Made by a program: the position numbers and the translations under genes. The notes under the pieces are model-generated. The model was not told the DNA's origin. It ran no database searches and was given only the letters and a program-made list of their open reading frames with translations. Positions 1 through 14,192 of a DNA stretch of 64,000 nt are shown piece after piece (position 1 is the first letter of the stretch; every line of letters starts with the position of its first letter). The stretch comes from Casuarius casuarius (lineage: Eukaryota; Chordata; Aves; Casuariiformes; Casuariidae): positions 296,857 to 360,856 of the forward strand of contig PTFA01000400.1 of the NCBI GenBank assembly GCA_003342895.1, read 5' to 3'.

Positions 1-149
1 GTAAGGCATGATGTGAAGAGGTCAGCCGGCAGATCAGGGATCATAGGCAGCAATTCGTTGGCTTCGCATGCTGCCAGTTGAATGCAGTTCTTCATGGATG
101 GGGGCAAAGGCATCTGAGCAAGCGGATGGTTTGGGTTAATTGCAGCCAC
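1..149 (-). CDS. RPTOR: RPTOR coding exon 6, cut by the window edge (residues 219-267 and two bases)
   Basis: This exon begins after the acceptor GATCTCTCCAG and encodes VAAINPNHPLAQMPLPPSMK, NCIQLAACEANELLPMIPDL and PADLFTSCL, plus the bases AC of a presumed Thr268. It corresponds to the end of the Raptor caspase-like domain, where the protein leads into the armadillo repeats. No donor precedes the edge and the frame is open to base 1, so the exon continues outside the window. Asn249 replaces the Thr I recall in human Raptor. Confidence 0.96.
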   Translation of the reverse strand, partial: MAAINPNHPLAQMPLPPSMKNCIQLAACEANELLPMIPDLPADLFTSCL

Positions 150-3100
150 CTGGAGAGATCAAAGAACTTAATCAATTGGTGAATTTAGTCATTTGGGAAA
201 GTGAAGTTAACTTCTACACCATTCAAAAAAAGAACGAATGAATGAAGAGCTGTCAAGGTTCAACGGCTCTCTGGATTCAGAGAAGTTTAAAACTACAGTA
301 GCAGCAGCTGTAGTTATGTTTCAACTCACATATACTTTACAGTATATAAGTGTATTTACAATACTTAACACCAAAAATAGCAACTTGCAGCGTGGATTAA
401 GCCGTGGATCACCACTTCAGTCTTCAGTTCATATCTGCCAGCTTGGAATCGAGCACTGTAGAAGCAAGTTGGGCTAATAACTGTTTCATTTACATTTAAG
501 CAAAAAACATCCTGTGGCTCATACCCATTCACCACAGATGGCAGAAGAGCTTCAAATGGAAAAATATAATTCATTTGGCTGCAGTAGGCAGCATTTCCTG
601 CCACGGGGCATAAAGATGACCCTTCCTGGTAGGCGAGGAGAATACTGAACTCCCCAGATGTCTCTCCCCATACATCTTTCTACTCCACTAGAGCAAAAAG
701 GCCGTGCTGGAAAAAGGGAGAGAGAAAATTACCACTGGTACGCAGAGAGACTGTCTTCCAAAAAACAGAAAATGAAAAATGTACTGTCGTCTGGAAAGCA
801 AATATTAACATATCAGTAGATGTAAGTTTTAATTAATACTTTAATAAATGAATTGGAGGTCCTTATATATGTTCCTCTGGATGTCAAACACTAGTTTCTG
901 CTCTGGGCAATGAATGCTACTCTGAAAAATCACTCTGAAAAAAGGTCTTCACATCTCAAGACCTAGAACTGGTCTAACAAGACATCATTTTCCAAGACTC
1001 AATTAGTTTATGAGTGGTTTGGGCATAATCACCCAATTAAAACACTCAGGGAGAACTGAGAGACATGTCAGCGCAGACTTCGCGCCAGCGCGGACTGATG
1101 GAACACATGGATCCGACAGCATTTCTGTACCGCAGACGAGAACCAGCTTTGCCCAGGCGCTATTCAATTCTTTCACTCCACATGCTGCAGAAAAATCAAT
1201 TTTTAAAGGGAAAGAAAGAACGAGAAACAGAATAGGCGCTTACATCGGCACATTCAGCGCTCTTTTAAAGTCATGGCCGAGTCTGCTGTGAAAGAGTATC
1301 TAAAATTCTGAACTAAATCATTAAAACCAGTTCAGCTGAACAACTATCAGTTTATAAAGTAGAAAACCATATACACCACTATTCCCCATTTTCAAAACTG
1401 CAGTGATGCTCTTAATTAACCTTGTGATTAAGAGCATATGTTTTTCAAGCAAATGATCCACAGAATGAAAAACATACACAATCTTTCCAGTGCCTTTCTG
1501 AAACAGGTAGACACAAACACAGGAGATGTACTTCAGCCACCCAAAACTCTGGTCTGTGGTACACAAGGGCTCAAATGAACAGGGCAAAGAAATTAAACTC
1601 TAGCAGGGTGTTCACTGCCCCTCCATGCCTGAGCTACAAAGCCCAGACTTAGAATAAGTGATCTATATGTTACATTATCAAAGTCCACAGAAGCACATTC
1701 TTACAGAGCTCAACAATTCTGCCAGCTTCACTCTTTCGGCCAACCGACTAAGGCTGCGCAGTTGACTGATGAACTCGCTCTTCACCATCCTTACACACGA
1801 AAACCTGTCCGTCGCGAAGAAATCCATCTGGCGTCTCAGAGGGGCTGCCGGGGAACAGACCACCGCGTTGCAAACCCGGAGCCTGGCGCAGTCGCCTCTC
1901 GTCTAGCAACGCATACCCATAAGCTACGGAGGGTTTTTCAGAGGTTATTTTACAAATTCTACACCCTGTGAAGGTTTTTGATTCCTTGGTATTTTTTTTA
2001 TTCTAACCCCAGATGCAGCAGTGACGCACTTTGGCTTTCTCAAGTTGACCAAAGTGGCTGAGACCTGTCGTTGCCCTCAGCTCAGGTGTGATGCTTGCAG
2101 CGAAGGTTCGTACCATGCCTTGGCGGGCAATGAAGTTGAGCTCAAACCGTTGCTTGTTGTCCAGTGACATTTACTGCACTTCTCAACAAAACTTAAGCTG
2201 GACATTTAACAGCAACAAAACCCAGGTGATTGCTACACCAAAAAGATTTTTTTATTTGAGGAGAAAGCCATAAGAAACAGGGTGGAGAAGCATTAGCTCT
2301 TAACAGATTTATAAATATAAAGCAGTCAAACGGCGTAGCTACGGCTACTAATTCCCAGGAGAAGGACTTGCCGTCCGGCGTCCTCAGGAAGGGCTCCCAG
2401 GCGGGAGCACGCCGAGGAACCTGCCGCTCCCCGAGGAGCTCCGCGCCGGAGGAGGCGGCTCCCGCCCCAGCTCCTGCCTCCCACGGCAGCCCCGCTACGA
2501 GCCGCCTCGAAGACGTTAGGGCAAATACTTGCCCATCAGGAGATGCACTGTTAACAACCAGATACTGAGCACACTATACCTGCTAGTAACTACAGATCTT
2601 GTCAGGTTTCTAGGGATAACAATCTAGCAAAACCTTGGCATTCGCTGCTCCGCTCGCCTCCTCAGTGCACATTGTTCCCTTTCTTTTACAAAGTAAGCTG
2701 GGGGGGACGAAGAGGGTCAGGTAAAGCCCACTACGACCATTTATTTTTGCATCCTTAGAACATGCAAAGTCAGACTTCGGGGACCACTGTTCGCTCGTGT
2801 CACTCTATTAGGGCAAGATACGCAATAACTAGATGGCTAAAGAAAGACTGAAAAAATCCGTAAGAACAGTAAATAAACTATGTGAAGTTACCATATATTA
2901 AATGTTATCAAAGTTACATTAACACGCGCTTATCTACAATATTTGATGGTATTTTGGAGGTCGGTCTCCGCAAGCAGTCAACCTGGCAGAGCCCTTGCAG
3001 CCGGCGCCGGGCACCGCTCGCCACTCTCCGGCTGGAAACGCCGCCGCCAGGTACAGCACCGCACGCTTCTGCGCGAGCAAAACCCTCTTCACTAGCAATA

Positions 3101-6100
3101 AAGGATTTAAGGTGTTACTTAGTGTTATTTAAGGGCAACTGAAAATCCAGCCTTTCAGACAAATAGTGCTGCTATCTAAAATTAGTTTATCAACTACACC
3201 AAAGTATCCCGGCATTCTCGTAAGACGGTAATAATTACTCTGTTCTGAAACCAAACTAGAGCTGCCAGAGCTGCAGAGCGCTCAGCATTGCCATTTGCAC
3301 GTGCTGTGTCCGAGAGGACAGAGCTAACGGACGTGCAAGCGGTGCCACTTGCGATCAACAGCAAGGCAAACAACACCTGTATTTTAAACCACTGCTACTG
3401 AAAACACTTATGTGCATATGTAATTACATCCAGAAGCAAACCTGATAGGAAAAACAGGGCTGTTTGAATTAACAGGCATGTTTAAGTTAAACTCGGAAGG
3501 AGCTTTGCCCTACAGCAGAAACTGGAAGTTGCTGTTATTTTCAGTGCTGACCAGACCGGCTAGTTTCACACAACTTCTGCCACGAGAATCCTCTTCCCCT
3601 GCAAAAGATACGGATGCAGCTACCGAGAAGGAGATGTTCCTCTCCCAGCAGATGGTGGATTAGAAAAATTCCCCCCCCAGACATGATGCTAATGCCAGAC
3701 AGCATTCTGCTGCGCGGCCATGAAGCTAATTTTTGGAGAATTAATGTTCAAGACGGAAAGATAAAACCCGTGAGCTCCCAGTCCCGATGCGATGCGGAAG
3801 CGTTAGTCACACACGCTGCTCGAGGCAGAAAAGCACAAGCACCCCCGCAGCAAAACTGAATTCCTGCACAAAGAACAAAAAGCTACTGCGCAGCCGTGAG
3901 GTAAAAAGTTGAGAAGTTTGAACTATAAAAAAAGTTGAAGACAGAAAAGTTCTATCTCTTGCAGCAAAGCAAACAGCCAGGAGATACGTTCCAGCCTTCA
4001 CTTCTCAGAAGTGCCCTCCGGACCGCAGACCTTTAAGGTATGAAGCAGTTATGAGTCAGAGGAGACCCAACATCACAATTACACAGAAAGTTAATCAGAA
4101 ACAACCAGCCTACTGTTTTAGCACTGTTAGCACAGCACACTTAAAAAGCCTAATTCTCCAGAATTATGGTTTATTTATACACACTCATAGAGCCAAGCTA
4201 GTTAATTAGATGATTAAGAGCATCCAGTGCCTCCACTTCCATCACACGTTATAAGCAGGGCTCAGAGCTTAAAGAAGGGCATATGTAAGATATTTTCTAT
4301 ATAGGTTACTGCCTGCTTTGTGGACATTGTTTCACCTGCCATTTTCTTACAATGGCACATGGTCAAATCCCTGCAAGACAGTGCTCTGCACCCTCTTGCA
4401 GTGCCAGTATTCACACTGCCCTCACTGCTGCTGTGCTGGTGATGCCAACTAGGACATCAACTGGGAAGATAACAGCAGGAACTCCCATTTCTAAAAGCTT
4501 GGATCAGCTTCCCACTCTGAAAGATGTGTTTCGGGAAAGGAAAACAATAGCTTTCTGTTAGAAATACTATGACAACGCCAAAATGTATACAGGCAGCATC
4601 AATTGCAAAAAAGAACTTTTAGACTAATTTACCGCACTTCTTAATATGTCCTTGTATCCACCTCATACTGCTAAATGGATGTTTCTTATCTGCAAAATAC
4701 GTAGTTCTGTTTAGCTAGGTATTAAACCAAGACTGCCCATCCAGTTAAACCAATCACCGATACTTCTGGGAAACAGCCAGTCTCTCACAGTCCAGCAAAA
4801 CAGCTTTTCCAAAATAAAACCAGTAAGGTGTGCAAGCCTGGAACGATAGGGAATGCTCTTTTGTTTTCACATCCAGTCCCTATATCAATAGCATGTAACT
4901 TAAAATTTAGAAGCACTGCGACATCTTAAGAATACTAGGGATTGGTAGAATTTATTACCTTTAATTGCTGCTTTGTAATTTACAGAACACAGGTGCTACT
5001 TTGTAGGCTGATCTCAAAAGAAAACAACGTAACACGCAGTGCTGCAACATTATTTTTTCCTCAGATATCTCACAGAAGCTTAACCACTTTCCTATTACTC
5101 ACACAAACCATCACTTATTTTTGTGCTTCCTCTCTTTGGAGACTGAATAAGATTTAGATCTTACATTAAGAAAAAATAATAGCCTTTATATTCCATGAGC
5201 AATGAAAACAATATAATCGGGGCTGCAAACTTACCTGTATGTTGTCATTAATTTTTACATTTATGGTGGAACTATATGAAATCTGATGGCACCTGGCCAG
5301 CACTCTGTGCTATCCAAAAAAGCCATCCCTAAAAAATAAGATAAACAGCCACGCCTGGAGCTGAGTCTCTGGTAAATGAACACCATCCACCAGACCTGAA
5401 TGATCAATGCATTTGTTAGCTGTAACTTTGCAAGATAAAAACACGCATCTTAAAGAAAATAAGAGTCTCACCACATTCCTAGAAAGGTGCTGATACTTGG
5501 TTTGTGTGTTTCTTGCTCATAAACTTGTCTAAAGATTGCTTGACTATGTTTAATACCATGGAAAAAACCAATCAGCACAACCAGAACAGTATGAATTCTG
5601 ACTCTTCTGGGTATAATGCATCTCATTTCATGACAACCATGAAATAAAATGTGTGTTTAACCTGAAAGTTTGATTTCTTAGCTGGTAGCTCCTGTTAAAT
5701 GATTACTCATCTACTGCAAGACATTAAATATCTTATTTTCTCTTCTAAAAGAGGAGGATGGGTAGGGAGAGGAAGGGAGGAAAAAAAATCTTTTCCGATT
5801 ACCCAACTTCAGCCACTTCCTATATATTCCACATCTGCCCTTTACTATTTTGCACGGTCATAACACTCATGGATTATGTCTTGGTGATAAGTGCAACAGT
5901 TTAACACTAACATCAGGTACGATCTAACGCTCATGCCATCAGCCCTACCGCTGAGGAAAACCTACGCAACCTCCCCAAAGATGGCTCGTTTGTAGCACTG
6001 CTGGGTGCAAACACCGTATCCACCAACCATTTTACGGCACGTAATCCCTTACTCACCCTCCATGCTTCACAGCATTTTCCCTCCTTAATTTAAACTTCAC

Positions 6101-8694
6101 CATCCAATTCCCAGGTATTTTGTGTAAGGCAGATAGAGAATAAGCACACTTGTATCTAGAAATTTGCATGCCAGTTGTGACTAGTGAGTAATTAGCCTGT
6201 TACTGACAGTTTACTGCTGCAGTTGCTGTGATGGAAGTTAACTGTGGTGCAGGACTGCACTGCCTCAAACCCAGGAACATCCAGGAGCCGGCGAAGGCTT
6301 CCCAGGAACAGGATACCCAAACCGCAAAGCAGCGAGGCATTCCCAGCAAAGACGGATGTGTTTACGCCAGTGCACAAAGCACTGGCAAGGTCAGTGCCCC
6401 CATCAGCAATGTCTGGAAGGAATGCTCTCCTGCTATCACAGCATCCATGTCATAATCCTGTTCTTAAATTTATGAAGTTACACCTTGAGAAACAGCTTGG
6501 TTTCTATTATTCCAGCAGAAGGCTGTTCTAGAACCTTGTTCTTCTCATTTTCTAAACCTATCTATTTCCAGACTAAAGTTATTCACAGACAGTTTATACC
6601 TATTTGCTCTTATGTCAATCGTGTCCTTTTATGAGTATTTCTCCCTCCCTTAGGCTTATTCTTCAAAGAATTTACACACACAGCCATATATTCCCGTCAG
6701 CATTCACTCTGTCAGATTAAGGAAAAGGCAAGCACTCCTAACCTCCTTTCAGTGAGATGGGCTAAAAATTATCTTGATCACTCCAGTAGCCCCTCTGAGT
6801 ACCATCTTCAGCTTTACTTCAATCCTCACGAATTCAGACAATTCGATGATTTGTAATATTATGAATGAATTCACATCTGTGCTTTATATGACACTATAAG
6901 CCTTTCTCTATTATCAAGTCTTCTGCTTCATATAAAATTAAGCAGTTATCTCAGCAAGTCTTCAGTAGCTGCTGAACTCTAAGATACAAAGAGTGGAAAG
7001 CTGACATGCAAACCTGAAAGTATTTTCATAATCAAATTAACCAGTAGTTTTCAATCTGTGTTGAAAAGCAAAGAAATACTAGAACAGTTTTACTATGTAA
7101 CCTCACATATTTTGTCAAAACAAACCACCCCCCAAAACCGAGCAAGTAGAACTTTATATTTTGTTGGGATAAAAAACTGATTTTGCTACTTGTGCTTATC
7201 TTTCTCAAGGTAACCAGCTATTCTGGCCTGGAGACAGAGCCTGGCGCGTCTGCCTCGCCAAGAGCCTCCTCTGCACAAACAGCACTTGACCCATTTATCT
7301 GTCACACAGCAGAAACCAAGAGAGAAACCGGTGACTGCTTTCCTCCCAGAACAGCTTCAAGGTCATTCTAGAGCCCAGCAGAAGCAAAGGGGAAAAGGAA
7401 ACTTGTGAAGAAAGCTGGGAAAGGGAAGGTAAAAATAGGCTCATTTTTAATCTGTTTAAGAATAGAATAAGAAAACAAACAAACAAAAAAAGGGTACATT
7501 AAACAAACAGAAGAAAAAGGCTACCAAAAAATATAGCAATAAGTCAGAGGCTGACAGAAGAACTTCAGAAAAGTAAAACAGCATATGGCCACTACATGTT
7601 TTCCTAGAATTAAAAAGATGGTAACCTTCAAAATGCATTTATTGCCAATACTACTGATCTGTGTCTTGCAGTTTCATGCTTTACTCGAGCCGTAAAGCTT
7701 GAAAAGCCTCACACCTATGCAAAAAACAGTGTTATCACCAGTAGAAAAGAGCAGGAACAATGAAAAGATCTATATTTCTCAATATACTAGACTGGTTTCT
7801 CTCATGAGAAAGGAATTTCTACCTGCCAAAAAGGTCACCACAAAAACATCCCCAGAAATCATAACCTAGAATGAAAGGAATTAGACCCAGGGATACTGTT
7901 AATGTCCACCTGAGAATCACACTCGTGACAGTCAGTTGTCTGATTAAATAATATTCCTTTCTTGAGTTAAGAAGTATATATATATAATGTTTTAGAACTA
8001 CAAGAGTGAAAGAAGTTAACCATTTAAAAATGTGCTTTCTATATAGGCTGGAGCTAGCAGGAATGTCTGGCAACAGGGAGCCCTGCCATCCCAAGTTGCT
8101 ACACAAAATCTTAACTTCTTACTTTCCACTTTGCGTTTCAGATTTACTTCAATAAATGTATTAGTAATTACACTTGCAATGAAAGGCAGCTTTTCATTAG
8201 AAACACATTGAGCTTAAGCTTTCTGTGAAACTGAAACCACCACAGTCCCTCTGTGTATCAGAGTTGTATCATTTTGTTTAACATTTGCACATGTGGTTCA
8301 ACAGCACAAAACACTAACTGCATCCAAATACATACCCAGCTATCAGACTTCTGAATCTCAAATAAATATGTCTGGTTTACCTCAGCATTTATCTCAGCAG
8401 AAAAGATCACCAGGGCACAAACTGATTCTATTAACATTACCATTTAATTAGTGCTTGTGTTAAAAATTATTCTGGCTTTAATAGGATAGCAAACTGAACC
8501 AGAAAGATTGGAATGGCAAAATTATTTCCAAATTAATTTTCTTTTAATGTAATTTTAAACATATTTTTTCAGCGGTGCATAGCAAAGCAAGCCTAAACTT
8601 AGCCCTACTGCAGCCATTAGAATCTAGATCAAATCTTAATGTTCAGCGGAGAGAAACAGACACAAATGAGACTTTTGCAATACTCTGATCTTAC
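150..8694 (-). other. RPTOR: RPTOR intron 5 (8.5 kb)
   Basis: This phase 0 intron has donor GTAAGATC after exon 5 and acceptor GATCTCTCCAG before exon 6. It is mainly unique AT-rich sequence. Moderately CpG-rich patches lie at about 1740-1900, 2340-2520 and 2980-3080. A G-rich tract with several GGG runs lies at 5755-5781. A short TA repeat is at 7975-7986. No gene, structural RNA or clear transposon was recognised. Confidence 0.9.
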
Positions 8695-8841
8695 CTCCAA
8701 CTCCTGCTCCCTCTGTAGTGCAAATTGTTTGAACGACTTGACAATAAGGCCAGCATTGGAGCAATCGTAGACGAAAATGGAAGGACTGCCCATCCAAGTC
8801 TGCAGGTCGTATATGGATAGAGGAATATACTGCGTATAGTT
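8695..8841 (-). CDS. RPTOR: RPTOR coding exon 5 (residues 170-218, caspase-like Cys region)
   Basis: This 147-base, phase 0-0 exon encodes [40 protein letters not shown] and ALQREQELE. The strand [11 protein letters not shown] holds Asp195-Cys196 at the position of the caspase nucleophile, directly after a hydrophobic beta strand, as in the family. Together with His153 from the preceding exon it completes the dyad-like pair. The acceptor is CTCCTTGCAG, with a pyrimidine-rich tract, and the donor is GAG|GTAAGATC. The peptide appears identical to human Raptor as I remember it, which indicates strong constraint. Confidence 0.97.
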
Positions 8842-11800
8842 CTGCAAGGAGAAACAAAACATTCGAGTTACACCGAGGCAAAGCAGCAACAGAACTTACT
8901 TGTGAGATAATGAAATACACACAAAAAATTCCACTTTTGACACAACAAAATAAAACCTAGATTGTACCCTGGGCATATTAATCAAGACAAACACCCATTA
9001 GCATCTTCTAATAAGGGGGACTACACACCCACCTCCTAAACAAACGTCAAGTAGGTTTTATTGAGGTATTGTCTGATGGGCTAAACTTGAAACTAGAACT
9101 CTAAAAATCACTAAAGAGTGCTTTGAAATATGCTAACCATCTCAGTGAGCATTTAACAGTCCAATTTTAGTTCAAACTTCTGCAACACCGATAAAAGACA
9201 TAAACCGGTTGTCTTTAACATCAACTACCCGGCACTGAAAACTCCGTCAATATTTCAATACGGATAATTGAGACTAGGTGGCCCTTCAGCAGCTGCCCTT
9301 GTCTCAGTTTAATGAGGTACTTCACGATTTTATTACAGCCTCTAAATTCTGTGCAACTTTCAGAATTATCCTATAAAATTAAAACCAACAAAGACTGGCT
9401 TCAGCAAAGTGAAGTTCCAACAAAATCAACTTCTGTAAATACTCAGTGCTTCACTCCTCCTCTCCCCTGCTCCTCCCGCCAAATAACTGGAAGCAAGAGC
9501 TCCTAAAATTAGAAAGACGATCAAAAATCAGGCTTAAAATTAGCCACGCAGGGCCATACCCTAAACTAAGGGGCAGCACTGAAGCGATAGCCGAAGCCGT
9601 GCAGTCCGCAGCCAGAGGGCAACCTGCCCCTGCTCGTGCAGCGGGCCGCTCCGCCGGACGCCGGCGGGACACGCTGGGATGCTGCTATCGGCATCGGCAG
9701 GGTGATGGATGGGATCATAACACTCATTTAAAGTCAAAAGACTTAAAATAGCTGTAATAAAAACAGTAAACTTTTGCAAAAATCAAATTTTCAAGGACAC
9801 ATCTGTATATGTACAGTCTGAAGTGATCATAAACCATGTGTTAAATAAGGTAGGAAATACTAAGTCATTTCAAAACCCGGTGTTGACCATACATAAAATT
9901 CAGTTGTTTTAATAAAACTGATGCAAAGAATTATTGCTCATAAAAGTCAAAGTTTTAGAGAGTTTGGAGTTTTGCAAAGTGGTACAGGACAGGATGACAC
10001 ACAAACCTTATCCGTGGCATAGACCTTTTCTGGGCTTTAAGACAGCAAGGGGAGCAAACTGATACACCGCTAAATCTAAGCACATTTCAGTCACAGTAAT
10101 TAAATATAAAAAACTGCTCTGACACACACATAATCGATGAGATTTTATGGACACACATTGTTTTAACTTTAAATTTATAATACTTTTTGCTACAGTTAGG
10201 ACTGAATTATGCCCCCAACTAACATTGTGACATTTCGAACCAGCAGAACTTTATGTTCAGAGTTTATTTGGGGGGAAACTATGTAACTTAACTAATTTGG
10301 TGATGACATGTGAATTAGACAGTTTGAAGAAAAAAGGAGCATTAAATAATAGTTCTGCTGCTCGAGCTGCTCCTTTGGCGCTGCGGTGTATCTGGCTTGG
10401 GCCATGCTGGGGCTGAGCCCGAACGAGCTTGCCTGTGCGTTTCCTTCCCAGGACTGACTTTGGTTTTTAGCATGAGAGTTTCTGCCATGTTAGCGTAACT
10501 CCCCAAATCCACATTCGGTGGCTGTTTACAGAAATGATGCAACACAAAAATGCAACAAGTAACAATTAGGCTAAAAACTGATTTTGAACAATTTTCATAA
10601 ACAACCTCTTAACAGCTCAAAAATCTTTAACAAAAGTTCTTCAGATTTTGCAGAGAAGTTCCCAGAGCTTCAGAACAAACACGCTGCGAGTTGGGGGAGA
10701 GGCGGCTCTTTTTTAAGCCATGGTGGGATCTTCTTGGAAGGTGGCAGCAAGCCGAGCCAGGAGAGCAGCGTCGCTCCCTGTTGATACAACACACGCACAG
10801 TACATATGCACAAAGTACACCAAAGCGCAGCTTCGAAGCCCGGCAAAATGCCAGACAAGGCCAACTCGTCCCGCCCGCACGGACTCTCAGCCCTTCCTCT
10901 GCAGGCCTGCACCGTTACCATAGGGTAAGCCAAACCTGGAAACCTACAGGAAAGATAACGTACGGTTCCGTAATTAAAGGCCGACTCCTGACGCACACGA
11001 ACAAGAGCGTTTGAAGCCAGTTTAAAGCAACGAACCACGGCGACCGCTACGGCGCGAGGCAGAGCCGCAGCTTCTGGCCCTCGGCTGGTCAAACAGAGGA
11101 TGCTGCAGCAGGGCGGTGGGCAGGTCAAAGCACAGCCCTGTTACACCTACGGCAGCTAAGACGTGTTGGAGAAGGATCAGCAGGGCTCCCCCCCAAGCTC
11201 TAGCCTCTCTCCACGGCTCCCGTCGAAGGGAATACGCCTCCTGGTTTGGAGGCGGAAGGTTATTTTGGCAGATGGCCAGAAAGTTCCCAAGAAACACAAA
11301 CAAGGGAAGGGAACTGACAAGTTTCAAAAGTTTGTCTCAACAAAGCTTGAGTGGCTGTGACGACACTTTCACCCAGGCTTTCACTGCTGCCTTCCAGAGA
11401 CAGCCAGGGACGCCAGAGGGGCTGGATCACCTCAAAGGCTGCAGAGGGTCTTCTGCAAGGAAAACTGGACAGCAGCTTCACCAAAGACTCTTACCAGTTG
11501 CCCACATCATAAAAGATCACTTGGAGCAATCTCAAAATACCCTGTGCTTGCTGCTCCCAAGCATCTAACGGTGTTTTGGAAGTATTTGGAACATCACTCA
11601 AAAGACACTCAGACTCTTACAGCTTACCAACCAAAAATAATTTAAATGTCAGCTAGAATAAAGGAATAGTTTCTGAAAGACATAGGGAGACAACCACGAG
11701 GTCCATTTTCTAACTGTGTCACATTACTATACTAGTTGCAGAATCTGCTTCTGCCTACACATATATTTCACATCGTTTTGTACAAAGAAAGTCATACCAA

Positions 11801-14192
11801 ACCCGGAAAAAGGAAATTTTCAAAATAATCATCCCTTCCAAAGTATGATAAAACTTCTCTTTCAAGTTCTTATCCAAGATGAAGCAATGTTTGAAGAGTA
11901 TATAGTCATTAATTTCCCTAAAGCTAAAGAGCTTCTTCAGAAGGTTTGTGTATTCAGCTTCTATCCTGGGATTTCTTAACCTAATGGATCTCAGAAATCC
12001 CAGAAAATAAATTTTGTGGTGATGAACCTATGGGAATTCATCCCTAGTTCTTTCTATATGTCTAATTATCTCACTAACAAAGAGTTCAGGAACATTTTGT
12101 TTGTCAAGCTGCAAAGCAAAAATTAAAAAATTAAAGCACGCTAAGCCTTCACGTGCTGTTCTGGAGTAGTGCAGCACTTGTTGAGCAGCTGCCATTAAAA
12201 GATAAGAGGAAAAACTACAACCAAAAATATGTTATGCTTCCTTTAATGCTGTCTCTCAACCCATGAAGTTACAGAGCTGAAACAATTTCCGAAGAGTGAG
12301 GATTTCTAGGGAAGGAGGAAGGGCAGGGGAAAGAGGCACGGAGGGGGAGGAGAACCAGACCTCCCCACACCATTTCCCACGTTCTCTACCCCGAGGCAAC
12401 GCAGCCAGGAGGACTCATCACTATTGTCTTCTTTTTCTACAAAACATATATATAAGGTTTTAATTCTAATAGAATGAATAGAGATGAGTATCAGATTATT
12501 TATTTATTGCTATTTTCTTTATCTGTCAGACTAGATTAAGTAACAAAAACACAGGCTTGCTTCGTAAGGGAGCCCTGAAAGATGAAGGTAACCACAAAGG
12601 TATTTATACGGTAGGAATTATAACATGTTAAAACCTACGAAAAATTAAACTCAAGAAAAGCCTGCATGTAAGAGACAAGGTAGGTTTGGCTTTCAAAGAT
12701 CAGGTTAATTTAGCTATCAGCTTTTTAAGTGCCTTACCCAAATTGCACCACACTATTTTCTCTTCCACGTGTCTTCCCAGCAGAATTTGAACTCTGTTTA
12801 ACTAAACAAAACAACTGAGATACGTAGCTGAAGCGAATCAGGCTAAATGATACTTCCTGAAGGTTCTAATCTTTTTTAATCTACATATCAGAATATATCA
12901 TTTTATATAACTTTTTTTCATAGTTCATAAGACAAATTGAAAGAGACTGCAGCTCCTCAACCGCCTTACCCCAGCTGAGATTCTAGAAAAACTGGCAAAT
13001 ACCCAGTAACTTCTTAATAAAGCATTTGGCACAACACACAAACTTCATCGAACAGTAATTTCCTCTTCTTCCATGTGTATCACATTCTGCCCAGCATTCT
13101 TTCTGGCTTATTTATTACCTACTGGCTGGTAAGTGAGAAGAAGGTCACCGCTATTTGTTCTGAAACACCAAATTCAGCTTCAGAATGAGCTGTTTAAAAT
13201 AATGGTCTGAATACTAATCAAGTCTCCAATACAGATGCACCACAATAAAATGATGCCCTCTTGTACTCTCTCCCCTTCCCTTCTACCCCTACCTCTTTCA
13301 AATTACCATTGAATGCTTTTTCAGTTATAAAATAATACACATGAACTAAGAGAACTGAAGTTCAATAGGCCCCCAAAATAAAATAGGAGCCAATCTATAA
13401 TAATGAATGCAGGTTCTCTGGCAGCTGGATGCACTTCTCAGCTACTGGCAGTATATCTCCATTTCGTAAGACTCCATCTTAAATCAGTTACCCTTAATAG
13501 ACACTAAATAGCTTAACTAAAGGGAAAGCAAAGTACATTTAGGTCAACCCAGTACCACTGGCAAGGTGATGAATATGAATATGTGAGAGAGAGTTGTACA
13601 AATCATAGCTAAGCAACAGTGGCAAAAAGCTTTAGGAAAATAAAAGATACCTACTTCATTGTACTCAGAGGTTCTTCGATACTCTGTGCTTTAGAAACAG
13701 AACTAGCCACAGTTTTGGTGGCCTCATGCTTTTTTCCCCATGTAGTTTGAATAATGGCTATTCAGAGCTAGTTTTAAGCAAAAACTTCATTTTAAGACCT
13801 TAACAATCAGACAGCGACATACGGCAGCAAAGCCAGGTCCATCAAAGAGCTTCATTCACCATTTGCTCCAGACATGACAGAGCTAGGGTGCTACATCTGA
13901 AAAACAGATGTAGCGAAGCAGCTGGCTTCTCAGTGTTTTGTAGTGACCCTCAGTGCATCGGAGAAGGCTCTCCTACTCTGCAGCGGGGAGAGGGACAATC
14001 TGTTTGGTTTCACAGAAGAACTTCAAGGACACAGAAGAAAGCAAACAGCCGTCAGCGTGGAACTAAGTAAGTATTTGTGAATACTTCTCAAATCCTGAAA
14101 ATTCAGTTGTTCTTTCTAACAAAACAGTAATAGAATTTACTTAGCAGTGAAAAACATTCCTCTGCTTTGCACACTGATCCTCAAAGACGCAC
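8842..14192 (-). other. RPTOR: RPTOR intron 4 (5.4 kb)
   Basis: This phase 0 intron has donor GTGCGTC and acceptor CTCCTTGCAG. The sequence is mostly AT-rich, with GC-richer stretches at about 9590-9690 and 10680-11240 and a purine-rich, G-rich stretch at 12300-12355. An open frame of 150-152 codons occurs on each strand near 10670-11568. These overlap one another, lack domains and follow the local GC content, so I take them as chance. Confidence 0.9.

Noticed and set aside
5755..5781. G-rich tract considered as a G-quadruplex regulatory element
   Set aside because: Only three GGG runs are clear, the tract is on the strand opposite to RPTOR transcription, and it merges into an A run, so it looks like ordinary low-complexity DNA.
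10670..11568. 150-152 codon open frames on both strands in intron 4
   Set aside because: They partly overlap on opposite strands, have no domain or similarity I recognise, and follow local GC enrichment.
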